This document shows, one piece after another, positions 35,661 to 46,758 of a DNA stretch of 64,000 nt. The notes beneath the pieces were generated by a model. That model saw only the letters and a program-made list of their open reading frames with translations, ran no database searches and was not told the origin of the DNA. The position numbers were made by a program, and so were the translations under genes. The DNA is from Phyto melanocephala (Eukaryota; Arthropoda; Insecta; Diptera; Rhinophoridae), in assembly GCA_941918925.1 (NCBI GenBank), contig OW799236.1, positions 77,130,713 to 77,194,712 on the forward strand. The letters run 5' to 3'. How positions within the stretch are numbered: the first letter of the stretch is position 1; every line of letters starts with the position of its first letter.

Positions 35661-36716
35661 TATTTAATAAACCAAACTTTCTCTACTATCCATGCCATTT
35701 AAATTTGACTTTTTAAGCAGAAAGTCACAGAAAATTTTAAATTATCAGTTATTGTTATTTCGCATAAAATCATACTTCTTTCTTTTTATTTGAAAGGATC
35801 GTGTAAATATTTAAAATATTTGTCAATACAGCTGTCAAACGTAGAAAGGATTAAAAGGTAACATTTTCACTAAATGTGGCGCTTAGATGAGAAAAAACTT
35901 GTGTAGTTATGTGGGTTTTATAGGTCGATTATTAGCAAAAATCTACGACTTTAAAAAAATACAAGTCTATTAGACTAAAACCGCGCTAATTTGCTGGTCA
36001 TATCCTAAAACCTATTGTGGTGTTCACAGGGTTGCACGTATATAATAGTTTTGTTAAAACCACGTATACAACTTCGTTTAGTCTGTCCCAAAATCATATA
36101 GTTTTCAGTGATCTTTAGCCCTTACCGTAGACAAAGATAAAACTTATTCACATCGTTTTTAAATTAGTGCAGACCATTGATGTTTTATATCAAAAATCTG
36201 CAACAGACTACTTTGACTTATATTGCACACTTTTGCGGATAGCGACATTATTTTATTAAAAAAAAAAACTTATTAAAAAACAACAAATTTGGCGAACACC
36301 AGTTTTACTTATTTGAAAATTGTTTAAAATTTTTGATATTTAATTGTATATTTCGAACTACTGTTTAGCAAAAAATTTTAAAATCAAATTATATATTTGC
36401 GAAATTTATTTAAAAATTTCTAAAATGCATTTGTGTAGCAAACAAATATAAAGAAAACTTCCCCTGTGTAGTAACAATGTTTATTAATAGATAAGCAACC
36501 TGTTGATATCAATAGCCCCCTTGTCTGAATTTTCGTTTGGTTATTTTCTTTCAAACAAATCATAACTAAAAACTAAATTCGGACATTGTGTAGTGATTAC
36601 TTTGTATACACTTTGAACACAAAGGTAATTCTTACAACACTAGATCAGGAAATGAATTTTCGTTCTTATTTAGTTGTGTTTCTCTGTTTTGTTTTCATTT
36701 GATTTTATTATATAAA
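35661..36716. other. Non-coding region, nothing recognised
   Basis: AT-rich; no TIR or homology seen. Confidence 0.45.
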
Positions 36717-36724
36717 GACATACA

Positions 36725-37470
36725 CAAGGCATATCCATAAGGTATATGCATCGCGGCAACAAACACAACAATAAAAAACACATGTATTTTGTTTTTGTAT
36801 ATATGCCGGCATTTGTCAAACAATTTTTTTTATTTTCTTCTTAAATTTGATTAACTTTTAAAAAACTTTAAAGCGAAAACTTTTTATTCACGATTTTGTA
36901 TTTTTTTAAATGTTTTAAACCAAATGAAATTGCGAATTATTTGTTGTATAATTAAATTAAAAAAATTAAGTTTGACAACTGCAGGCATGACTTTTAAAAA
37001 AAGTTGGCAACGTTCAAAGCGAATTCATACAGGTGAAATTATCAGCACATGATGATGGGGAAACACAATGTCTAAATTTGTTGAATTCTCCTTTATTCTA
37101 TTTATTAATGAAGGAATGGAAAATTAGATTTTGGATTCCGAATTAAACATTTAACTTAATTGTGCTTTTTATGATAATAAATTTACCAAATTTATGTATA
37201 TTTGTTGTGCTTGCACCATTTATAATGTGCTTCACAAGCACATATCCTTTTTTTAATAAAATTTTATTGAATTAAACATATAAAAACAACTTTTCCATCC
37301 TTGTTATACAAACTGGCCTTGAAAGAAAAAATGCCCTAAAAATTTGCTTTGTTGTATCAATTCGCCGTTGCATATACCTGTATGAATATGCCTTGGTAAC
37401 GCTTATAAAATGTACATAAAAAAAAAAACAGTCAGCTGATTGGATACGAGTACCTTATGGATATGCCTTG
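36725..37470. mobile_element. Composite hAT MITE, copy 1 (746 bp, 8-bp duplication)
   Basis: TIRs CAAGGCATATCCATAAGGTA and its complement, and identical 8-bp flanks GACATACA at 36717-36724 and 37471-37478. A second, related element (ends resembling AAGGCxxATTCATACAGG) is nested at about 37015-37395. The same nested structure exists, inverted, at 41614-42356. No transposase; hAT assignment rests on the 8-bp duplication. Confidence 0.9.
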
Positions 37471-37478
37471 GACATACA

Positions 37479-38493
37479 CACACACACAAACACTTTAGAG
37501 ACTGACACAAACAACAAACAAATAAAAATAAAAGCGGAAATGAAAAATAATATGTAGAGGTTTCATGTATGAATGTATGTGTGTTTGTTTGCCACAATCA
37601 ACAGCAGCATTAAAATGTAAACGACAACTACAAGAGATATGCTTGTGTATGCACAGAGCAGAAAAAAATTTGTGTTTTACAGGTGAAATCATAAACGTTG
37701 CCGGCATTCGAGAGATATACACAAGGAAAAATGTGTTTTTTTTTCAATGTTGTACAGAAAAAGGGGTACATGCACAAACTTTAAGAATTAAAAATGTTTG
37801 AGGGCAAATAAATACAAAACAGAAGAAGAATTGAAAATAAAATAAACAAAACAATTTATAATAAATAGCAACTACAACAAAAAAACAGCTGCAACAACAA
37901 AAAAGAGAAAAACATCTAAACGATTGTAATGGCTAAATAAACAAAATGCGCGCGCTTGACAAATACACTACAAGCACTAAAATAAAACAATACACAGCCA
38001 AAGAAGCCTGCATTTTACCCAGATGGCCATGTCGCGAAGACGCCTGCACGACACACATAGATCTAATAAACATTGTATTAAAAATATTTTTTTTTTTTAA
38101 ATTCGACAAAATATACATTTTAATATCAAACTTGTACTCAACTGCATTTTAAAGGGAATAAACTATTTGATGTTAGGTAAAAGGGGTTAAGTCATAAAAT
38201 TGTAGTTTGCATTTTTGATTGGTTTTTACTCAATTTATTCTCTCTCTATCTTTTGCGATTAATAACTTGAGTCCAGCACAACAGCTTCCATTTGTAATCT
38301 TTACCGAACTTCAAAGAATTGTCTTTATTCTTCAATTGATCATTGGTCAACTTGGAAGTTTTACAAAAACTACGCACACACATTTAAACTAATGCCAAAT
38401 AAAGCAGAAAAGCTTGTTTATTTTGAACCCTCATTTATAAAATCTTAAATATTTTTTTTGCGGCCACATAAAGCATATTTTGAAACTATATTT
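37479..38493. other. Non-coding region
   Basis: A CACACACACA run at 37476-37488, then CAACAA-rich sequence. Several overlapping short frames on both strands lack homology. Confidence 0.45.
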
Positions 38494-39248
38494 CTGTGGT
38501 CGCAAGGAAAAACAAGGTAACTCCATTTTTCCAAAAAGTTGAAAAAACACCAAAAATTTTATGGATTTTGGATTTACCATCACTCTGTCAGATCAAAATT
38601 TTGAAAAAGTATCACATTTAAGAGTAATCTACAAAATAAAAATCGCTTAAATACCAGTTTTTAGGAAAAAAAAGGTAACTCCATGTGTTTTAAGGAAAAA
38701 TCAGCTAACTCCATTATATGTTAAAGAAAAACACTAGGAGATTGATCGTTGATGTAAACAATAATTGAAACTAGAAATTAACTGAATTCCTTTATTTTTA
38801 ACAGCAAACTAAAAACTAAAAAATGGAAAATTTTCGATTTTAAAATCAATACGAAATTCATTACTTTTTTTGATAACAATTTAAAATTACAAGTTTAGTC
38901 TCTTTTGCTGCAACCTTGACGATCTTCTCCATAAGACGATGAAAACTTGCCTTAACTCCATAAAATATAAGAATAAATTCAAACAATGAAATTTTTAGGA
39001 AAAACCAGGTAACTCCATTTTTAGGTAAAAATCAGGTAACTGACCTTGATTTTCGCTTCTGACGGGTAAAAAGTTTTTTACTGCAACCCAAAATGTTCAA
39101 CAGGATGTAAAATTATGTTTTTTTTTAATGCGCAGACATTAGAATATGAATTAAAAAAAAGAACTAGTAAAATATGTCGAAAACTTTAAATGCGTTTTTC
39201 TCGTGTTTTAAAAAAATGGAGTTACCTTGTTTTTCCTTGCGACCACAG
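38494..39248. mobile_element. 755-bp element with perfect 37-bp TIRs and GGTAACTCCAT iterons, unclassified
   Basis: The termini start CTGTGGTCGCAAGGAAAAAC and match over 37 bp in inverse with no mismatch. The unit AGGAAAAA-CAGGTAACTCCAT recurs: GGTAACTCCAT at 38516, 38674, 39008 and, inverted, 39216; variants at 38704 and 38951; a partial copy at 39034. ATTT on both sides may be a 4-bp target duplication. A degenerate TTGCGGCCACA just outside the left end (38459) resembles the terminus in inverse. No coding frame. Perfect TIRs suggest recent transposition. Confidence 0.8.
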
Positions 39249-39684
39249 ATTTATACATAGGACAATATATCCCACGGACCCATGAGTAATGTCAATTTAA
39301 CTATTATTAAAGATAAACAAAATCAGTACATACATAATAATTATTATTAAAACCAAAAAATCTGATCAGTAAGTAATTGAGATATGATCAAAAAACTGTA
39401 TTTGTCCCTTTTAGCTTAATTTTGCAAACAAAAATATTTTTTTCCGAACGTTATTAATTTGAGGCTTTTTGCCTGACCTAATGAAATCCTAAATTTAGTT
39501 ATTTAGTGCAAACATCACACAAGGTCATGTAATTTCTTGTGCAAATGCAACTATTGTTGCATGCCCGTAGATTAGATAATGATATATAAGATTCGTCTAA
39601 GCTTAATATAAAATTATTATTTACTTTTGCTGAGTTTATTGTCAGATAAAATAAAGTTGTGAAACAAGTTTCGTTTATATATTT
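39249..39684. other. Non-coding region, nothing recognised
   Basis: AT-rich spacer between two mobile elements. Confidence 0.45.
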
Positions 39685-39880
39685 TTATACCCTTCACCTA
39701 TGGTGCACAAGGGTATACATATATAGCTTTGTCATTCCGTGTGAAATTTCTACAATTTTCATTTCCGGCCCCATAAAGTATATATTTTCTGAAAGCTTAT
39801 ATATAGGGGAGTCGATAAAGCGTTGTCAGTCTGTCCGTCTAACGTGTATATGTATGTTGAAATCAACTTTTTGGTTCATA
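39685..39880 (+). mobile_element. Head of interspersed hairpin-ended element, copy H4
   Basis: It begins with the hairpin TATACCCTT...AAGGGTATA (39686-39716). Then come TTGTCATTCCGTGTG, CCCCATAAAGTATATATTTT, AGCTTAT, GGGGAGTCGAT, CAGTCTGTCCGTCT and TGTTGAAATCAACTTTTTGG. It is cut off abruptly by the R1-like LINE at about 39880. Confidence 0.65.
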
Positions 39881-41265
39881 CGGAATGGCACAAAGGAGTA
39901 TTGCGTAGTGGTAACGCTCGACGTTAGGAATGCATTTAACTCGGCGAACTGGGAGGTTACAGTGAATTCTCTCCTGCGTTTAGCCATTCCTGAGTACTTG
40001 TTGGCTATAGTGAAGGATTACTTCCGTAACAGAATCCTGCTGTACGAAACCGACAATGGCATGCGACAGCATAATATCACAAGTGGGGTCCCACAGGGTT
40101 CGGTTCTCGGACCGTTGTTGTGGAATATGATGTATGATGGCATACTTCATGTGTCTCTTCCCGATGGGGCTAATATTGTCGGTTTTGCCTATGCCATAGC
40201 CCTGATATGTGTCGCTGAGTTAGTGGAGATTACGACCATTGCTAATGCAAGCATAGAAATTGTGCGCTCCTGGTTAAAATCTGTTAATTTGGGGCTCGTT
40301 GACCAAAAGACAGAGGCGATTTTGATATCCAGTCGTAGGTCAATGGAGTCTGTGAAATTAAATGTGGGATCGTGTTGTATTGAGACGAAACCTTCGCTTA
40401 AATATCTTGGGGTTATGATAGATTGTCGTTTATCTTTTAAGGACCATCTGCTATATGTTGCTGGGAAGTCTTCGAGAACATATACTGCTCTGTCTCATAT
40501 AATGCCAAATACGAGAGGCCCAAAATACTTACGTCGGAAACTTCGGACTGGAGTAGTTAAGAGTGTGATTATGTATGCATCACCTATCTGGTCTCGGGCT
40601 CTTGGGTTGAAGACTTACAGGGGAATTATAAGCCCAGTATATAGACTGGCTGCTTGGCGAGTTATTTGTGCTTTCCGGACTGTATCAGATGATGCATTGG
40701 TGAATGCGGGAATGATGCCAACTGATTTTCAGATCAGAGGCTTCTCAGATATTAAAACGATTGCTGACTGGCAGCGGCGATTGTCCTTGTCAGAAAAGGG
40801 AAGATGGACGTTTTCTCTTATTTCTGACTTGGTCCCATGGCTCAAGCGTGCACATGGGGATCTGGACTTCCATGTTATGCAGTTGCTTAGTGGACACGGT
40901 TATTTCTGTTCATACTTATACATATTTGGTCATAATACTTCTCCGTTCTGTCCGAGTTGGGATGGTAATGTCAAGGAGAATGCTAAACATGTATTCTTTT
41001 TGTGCCCGCGTTTTAATAGGGAGAGAATATACCTTGAGGGGATGATAGGCCGTATTCTCGATCACGGTAATATAGTGGAGATTATGTTGTCCTCTGCATG
41101 CAGTTGGGAGTATGTAGTATGTGAATATGCTAGATTGGTTTTTATTGAACTTCGTAGGGTTGAGAGAATCCGTAATGGGTTGTTATAGTTTGGGTGTTGT
41201 ACCTTCCACTTACCTTCTGGCAACCAGCTGAGACGACAGTAAAACCAAATATCTATGTCAAATAC
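39881..41265 (+). pseudogene. 5'-truncated R1-clade LINE reverse transcriptase, catalytically dead
   Basis: One long open frame fused at its start to H4 sequence. LINE homology begins at GTKEYCVVVTLDVRNAFNSA (RT motif A, Asp present), then SGVPQGSVLGPLLWNMMYDG (motif B), and a thumb region LKYLGVMIDCRLSFKDHL. The frame ends at 41188 after YFCSYLYIFGHNTSPFCPSW and KHVFFLCPRF, an R1-type C-terminal knuckle. The essential FADD box is FAYAIAL: both aspartates are lost. In the knuckle, the second cysteine of CPSC is Trp. No RNase H domain, as in most R1-clade elements. About 75 bp of 3' UTR follows. It is recent enough to stay open but cannot reverse transcribe. Confidence 0.85.
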
Positions 41266-41592
41266 CTATGGCTTAACCAAAAGGGTCCTTTTTATAATAA
41301 TATAATACTTTATATGGTGGGTGGGCGTATCACCATAATTTTTCGTTATCACAAATCTATTAAGGAAAAAGCAACGTCTGAAAAATTTCACAAATGTACA
41401 TCTAAATTTGTCCGTTTTATTACGTTTTAAATTTTTAATAGGTCTTCTAGTAAGGTCGTCCTGAAATGAAACCAGGACTAAGAAAATATATACTTTATAA
41501 GGTGAAATATGAATATTTTGATCTGTTACAAACGGAATGACAAAATTAATACACCCCACACCATTTTTTTTGGTGGAGGGTACACAAATAAT
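41266..41592 (-). mobile_element. Interspersed hairpin-ended element, copy H5 (minus orientation)
   Basis: The right end carries the head hairpin (41550-41584, ACACCCCACACCA...TGGTGGAGGGTA). On the minus strand TGTCATTCCGTTTGTAACA and ATAAAGTATATATTTTCTTA follow. The left part has a GTGGGCGTATCACC stretch and TTTGTCCGTTTTATTACG, comparable to copy H8. Confidence 0.6.
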
Positions 41593-41613
41593 TAAAGTTT
41601 TGAAAAATATTTC

Positions 41614-42356
41614 CAAGGCATATCCATAAGGTACTCGTATCCAATCAGCTGACTGTTTTTTTTTATATACATTTTAAAAGCGTTACCAAGGCATATTCAT
41701 ACAGGTATATGCAACGGCGAATTGATACAACAAAGCAAATTTTTAGGGGATTTTTTCTTTCAAAGCCAGTTTGTATAACAAGGATGGAAAAGTTGTTTTT
41801 GTATGTTTTATTCAATAAAATTTTATTAAAAAAAGGATATGTGCTTGTGAAGCACATTATAAATGGTGCAAGCACAACAAATATACATAAATTTGGTAAA
41901 TTTATTATCATAAAAAGCACAATTAAGTTAAATGTTTAATTCGGAATCCAAAATCTAATCTTCCATTCCTGCATTAATAAATAGAATAAAGGAGAATTCA
42001 ACAAATTTAGACATTATGTTTCCCCATCATCATGTGCTGATAAGTGCACCTGTATGAATTCGCCTTAGCGTTACCAACTTTTTTTAAAAGTCATGCCTGC
42101 AGTTGTCAAACTTAATTTTTTAAATTTTATTGTACAATAAATAATTCGCAGATTCAGTTGGTTTAAAGCGTGTTAAAAAATACAAAACCGTGAATTAAAA
42201 GTTTTCGCTATAAAGTTTTTTAAAAGTTGTTCAAATTTAAGAAGAAAATAAAAGAAATTGTTTGACATATGCCGGCATATATACAAAAACAAAATACATG
42301 TGTTTTTTATTGTTGTGTTTGTTGCCGCGATGCATATACCTTATGGATATGCCTTG
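41614..42356. mobile_element. Composite hAT MITE, copy 2 (743 bp, inverted relative to copy 1)
   Basis: Same TIRs as copy 1 (CAAGGCATATCCATAAGGTA), with identical 8-bp flanks AATATTTC at 41606-41613 and 42357-42364. Its internal sequence is copy 1 in reverse complement with modest divergence. It contains the nested element 41688-42066. Confidence 0.92.
41688..42066. mobile_element. hAT MITE nested inside composite copy 2
   Basis: The ends AAGGCATATTCATACAGG and (inverted) AAGGCGAATTCATACAGG bound 379 bp. The 9-mer AGCGTTACC occurs directly before and after (41679-41687 and 42067-42075), consistent with an 8-bp duplication plus one base. The matching junctions in copy 1 show the nesting happened before the pair was copied. 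Confidence 0.78.
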
Positions 42357-42497
42357 AATATTTCATTAAAATATTTTTTCTTTATATACATAAGTAAATA
42401 TAATAAACTAAAAACTAGGTACTTCAGCCTTTAAATAATAGAAATAATAAACAAAACTCAAAAAACCTTAAAGTCACAGCCATCTTTTTATTGGATT

Positions 42498-42689
42498 CAA
42501 GGCGAATTCAATAAGGCGAACTTATTAGGTCAGCTGATTATCAGCCGTTGACTACTTCTAGGGACCACTTGTCAATTTTTTTTTGTATTTTTGACATATT
42601 ATTTTGTTTTACACTAACAAAATACACGTTTGTATTTTTTCACTATGTAGTTGTTTTAGGGACGAGTTCACCTTATTGAATTCGCCTTG
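42498..42689. mobile_element. Short hAT MITE, 192 bp, 8-bp target duplication
   Basis: TIRs CAAGGCGAATTCAATAAGG with the match running to about 24 bp with one mismatch. The 8-bp duplication ATTGGATT is identical at 42490-42497 and 42690-42697. Its TIR is related to that of the nested MITE above. Confidence 0.93.
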
Positions 42690-43309
42690 ATTGGATTGTT
42701 TATGAATTTTGTACTATAGCTTTTCAATAAACTTCTTTTCTATAAAATTCTTCTTTCGTTATTTGTTATTCTGTTGTATTTTGCTTTTATTAACGATACT
42801 TGCGATTTACCTTCTTAATAGTTATTAATTACTATTTTTAGCTATTCCAAGGTAGACTGTTTGATTGTCCTCGGAATTAAATAAATATTAATATATTGCT
42901 GCAATACGAAATATCTAACTAATAATATTAAAATAATAAGAAATTAACAGTTTTCACGGTCCGTCCGTCTGTCCGTCTGTTGAAAGCACGATAGAGGTCG
43001 CACCGAAAAAGCTAGGGGGCTCAAATTTTGCCAGAATCTTTCTTATAGACAAGGTTTGTTTGGTATTGAAAATGGGCTATATCGGAATATTAGGAAGTGA
43101 GTTATAGCTCGTAATGCAAGAGTAGGTCGAAAAAACCGTGTCCTACGAACATCGAATAAAATGGTATTGTGTCCAAACGGATTAACGTACAGTCATGAAA
43201 CTTCGAATATATATTTCTCGAGTCAAAACAATGCATTAGGAAAGGAGTTATGGATAAAAATGTACGAAAATTTATACCGCGCAGTGTATTTTTCAGTATA
43301 TTTTAAATT

Positions 43310-44740
43310 TAAACCCTAATAAAACGGATAAAATTAGATGTACGATTCTGAAACTTTGCACACTTTGCTTTTTGGGAATAGGCTTTTCTGTTGCGGAAAA
43401 TCAATGTGCCACGCCAACTTTTACGTCCACCTCCCATATAAAGTCTTACCTAAAATTCATATGATTTCTCTATTAATAAAGATTTTGGAATAATAAAGGA
43501 CTATATTGAAACATCTAAGTTGTACTCATTAGCAAAAATAACTTTGACACGCCTACTATAACGCCCACTTTTCACGTTATCTACCGTTAATGAAATTTAA
43601 AAGCTCATAAAACCGCCAAAATTAGAAGTATGATGATAAAATTTGCTATGTACATCTCTCTAGGCAATGTGATTACTGTGCCAAAAAAATCAATGTGCCA
43701 CGCCCACTTTTACGCCCACCTCCCATATAACGTTTTACCTTAAATTCATATAATTTCTCTATTAATATAGATTTAGGAATAATAAAGGACTATATTAAAA
43801 CATCTAAGTTGTTCTCATTAGCAAAACCAACTTTGACACGCCTACTATAACGCCCACTTTTCACGTTATCTACCGTTAATGAAATTTAAAAGCTCATAAA
43901 ACCGCCAAAATTAGAGCTATGATTATTAAATTTGCTACGTATATCCTTCTAGGCAATATCATTACTGTACCAGAAAATTTAGGTGCCACGCCCACTTTTA
44001 CGCCCACCTCCCATATAACGTTTTACCTAAAATTCATATAATTTCTCTATTAATAAAGATTTTGGAATAATAAAGGGTTATATGGAAATATCTGAGTTGT
44101 ACTTAATAGTAAAAACAACTTTGACACGCCTACTATAACGTCCACTTTCACGTTATCTACCGTTAATGAAATTTAAAAGCTCATAAAACCGCCAAAATTA
44201 GAGCTATGATGATTAAATTTGCTACCTATACCCTTCTAGGCAATATCATTACTGTACCAGCAAATTTAGGTGCCACGCCCACTTTTACGCCCACCTCCCA
44301 TTAAACGTTTTACCTTAAATGCATATAATTTCTCTATTAATAAAGATTTTGGAATAAAAAAGGGCTATATTGAAATATCTGAGTTGTACTCAATAGCAAA
44401 AACAACTTTGACGCGCCTACTATAACGCCCACTTTTCACGTTATGTACCGTTAATGAAATTTAAAAGCTCATAAAACCGACAAAATTTTAGGTATGATGA
44501 TGAAATTTGCAACAGATATCCTTCTAATCAATGTAACTGTTGTGCCAAAAACTTTAAGTGACACGCCCACTTTAACGCCTACCTCCTATATAACGGTTTA
44601 TCTTAAATTCATGTAATTTCTCTATTGACAAAGTTTTTGGGAAAAAAAGGACTATATTGAAATATCTAAGTTGTATTTATTAGCAGAAACTTTGCTGACA
44701 CTCCTACTTTAACGCCCACTTTTACTAAAAGAGTAAATTT
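43310..44740 (+). repeat. 288-bp tandem repeat, five copies
   Basis: The anchor ATTTCTCTATT recurs at 43464, 43752, 44041, 44328 and 44616, spacing 287-289. Each unit contains GCCACGCCCACTTTTACGCC, CACCTCCCATATAACG, TTTGACACGCCTACTATAAC and TACCGTTAATGAAATTTAAA. Copies 2-4 are most alike, the outer ones more diverged. A partial unit occurs, inverted, in copy H8. Confidence 0.92.
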
Positions 44741-44774
44741 GCAAAAACATTTTACTATCATATCGAAGTTATTA

Positions 44775-45390
44775 AGGGTGATTAAATTTTAAGGGCCGAT
44801 GTTGAATTTAAATAAAACATAAATTATTTAAGAAATTATTATCATTTCTTTTTATAATGATAATATTTGTATGGTTCAATTATGTATTTAACAAAATATC
44901 GGCCAAATGGCCCCCCCATCCTTGGCGCCACTCCTCTATCTGATGGTCCAAATTTTCAATGACAATGTTTATGCTCAATTGTTGGGCACGATGATGAGTC
45001 GAGGTTGACTGCTCTTTTGCCACACTATCGCGAAAAACAGCAATGGTTCCCATTCGACGAACTAAGAAGGCCTTCACAGATTTTCTAACATTTTATACAG
45101 ACCTGTTTTGCAGAAATTTAAATATTTTTTACAATTCTCCCGATTGTAGACGAATTTGAACAATTGTGTTGATCAAAAGAATTGCGAAGAGCACAAAATG
45201 CATTTTGATTTGAACGCCAATTTTTATAAAAAACCTGAATAACTTTAAAGCGTTGCTCATTTGCGTATCTTTCCACGGATCAAATTGAGTAAGCTTGAGA
45301 TTGAGAAATGTCAAGTGAAGTGCAGAAAACAAATTTAAAGACTAGGTGTAGTTCACCTTCAACATGTGCCCTTGAAATTTAACCACCCTC
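44775..45390 (-). mobile_element. Mariner-like internal-deletion derivative inserted in H6
   Basis: Imperfect 30-bp TIRs: GGTGATTAAATTTTAAGGGC at the left against GGTGGTTAAATTTCAAGGGC at the right, then ATGTTGAA in both; 26 of 30 match. TA lies at both outer ends (44773-44774 and 45391-45392), with a 1-bp offset at one side. It encodes, on the minus strand, the start and end of a mariner-like transposase joined by deletion. Confidence 0.82.
44880..45276 (-). pseudogene. Mariner-like transposase: N-terminal DNA-binding part fused to C-terminal tail
   Basis: The first frame from a GTG at 45276 reads VERYANEQRFKVIQVFYKNW, RSNQNAFCALRNSFDQHNCS and STIGRIVKNI, the first helix-turn-helix; the ancestral start was probably ATG. 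After a frameshift, VRRMGTIAVFRDSVAKEQST and STHHRAQQLSI represent the second DNA-binding motif. This then runs directly into ENLDHQIEEWRQGWGGHLAD, the extreme C-terminus. The whole catalytic triad is deleted. Confidence 0.8.
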
Positions 45391-45806
45391 TACAAAGAAA
45401 GTGATACATATTTTATTATAAAGAAATTATTCCATAAAAGATTCGGCACAGCCGAATATAGTGCTCTTAGTTGTTTTTTCTTTTTTGCTTTGCAAGACTT
45501 TCAGTCAGAATTTTTTTAAACTAGTTTTAAAGTACCGTGTTGAAAAGGTTTTCGCAATATTTTTTTTACAAAATTTTATTGTGTAGTAAATGCTTAATCA
45601 GATGTATTGAAAAGTTTTTTATAAATGAAAATTAGCTATGATATCTATAATAGTTGATGAAAATCTACCAATGGTTTGCCCGACTTTCAATGTGAACCAC
45701 TGTAAATAGAAAAAAATGCTGTTTTGAATAAAGTTATATTTTCAGCTTAACAAATAATTTAAAACCAGATTAGGGTCGAAGGGATCGACTTTATACATAT
45801 ATGTAT

Positions 45807-46750
45807 CAGAGATATGAAACGAATACTCATGAAGTAAGCCAACTTGAATTATTATTCAGTATATCGTTGATTTATACGCATTTATACTTATTGAAAAGTC
45901 TTCACTACTTATACGCACTTTTAAATTTACAGTACTTATAGTACTCATACTCAGCAACTCGTATGACTCAGTTGATTGCTATTGTCGTACACGCAGGATA
46001 AAAAGACGATCAAAAGCAAGTATGACTTGCGTACTCATTCACCATAATAATTGTAAATTGTTAAAAAATAGACAATTTAAATTTAACAAAATAATCAAAA
46101 ACAACAAGCAAAAATAAAGTGCTTGCTTTGATGTCTATCTAAAAGACTTAATTTTGTTTTTGCATATTGTCTTTCAAATTCAAGTGAGCACCTATAAACG
46201 CAGGTTTTTAATATGTTGCAAACAATTTACACATGAAAATAAAAAACACAAAATAACTTTTATTGTTTACCTCTTATTGTAGAAGCCAACTAAAACTTAG
46301 CCTAAAGGCCATAATCAGTTGCATTTATTTTAAAATTAAATAGTGATACTTGCAAAAATTTTATATTACACATTGTAAAATTGCAAATTTTCTTGCTGCT
46401 AAAAAATATCTTGCACTCTCCGACCTGGCAACATTGTTTATTCTTTATACAAATGAGAACTATTAATGTTTTTGTTGTTGAATCAATTTGCATCATTCTA
46501 TGAAGATAAGAAGTTTCTTAAAAATATGAATAAACGTGAGTAGTCTTGGAAATCATATAAGTATGGGACGTTATATATAAGTATAAGTACGACGTAGTAC
46601 TCATGTTCATTGTGAGTTGTACTTATAAATCAACGTTGCTGTGGGTATGCGTACGTCAGCTCAATTAAATTTCAATGATTTATACCTACTTATACTCGAA
46701 TTTTATGACTCACTATGAATATTGAAAAAACGACTCAAAGCCGATCACTG
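45807..46750. mobile_element. Probable non-autonomous hAT element
   Basis: The left CAGAGATATGAAACGAATAC and right complement CAGTGATCGGCTTTGAGTCG are weakly similar ends. The flanks ATATGTAT and ATATATAT differ at one of eight bases. Inside, ACTTATAxGTACTCAT-like motifs recur near both ends in opposite orientation. Because the flanks are low-complexity, the duplication could be chance. Confidence 0.42.
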
Positions 46751-46758
46751 ATATATAT

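Larger units (their letters stand above)
42955..45475 (+). mobile_element. Interspersed hairpin-ended element, copy H6, with tandem core and nested mariner
   Basis: The head is GTCCGTCCGTCTGTCCGTCT followed by TGTTGAAAGCACGATAGAGG, the exact counterpart (inverted) of 63.54 kb. The body to 43310 also matches copy H8. Then come five 288-bp tandem repeats, a mariner-like deletion derivative (44775-45390), and the tail: hairpin ATTCGGC-ACA-GCCGAAT (45441-45457) and GTGCTCTTAGTTG. It lacks the 5' hairpin, which is seen in H4, H5 and H8. No coding sequence of its own. Confidence 0.65.

Noticed and set aside
40761..41045. 94-codon frame inside the R1-like element
   Set aside because: Alternative-frame shadow of the reverse-transcriptase C-terminal region.
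43310..44740. CRISPR-like or satellite-locus reading of the regular 288-bp repeats
   Set aside because: Units are contiguous and far too long for CRISPR, in a eukaryotic context; only five copies within one interspersed element.
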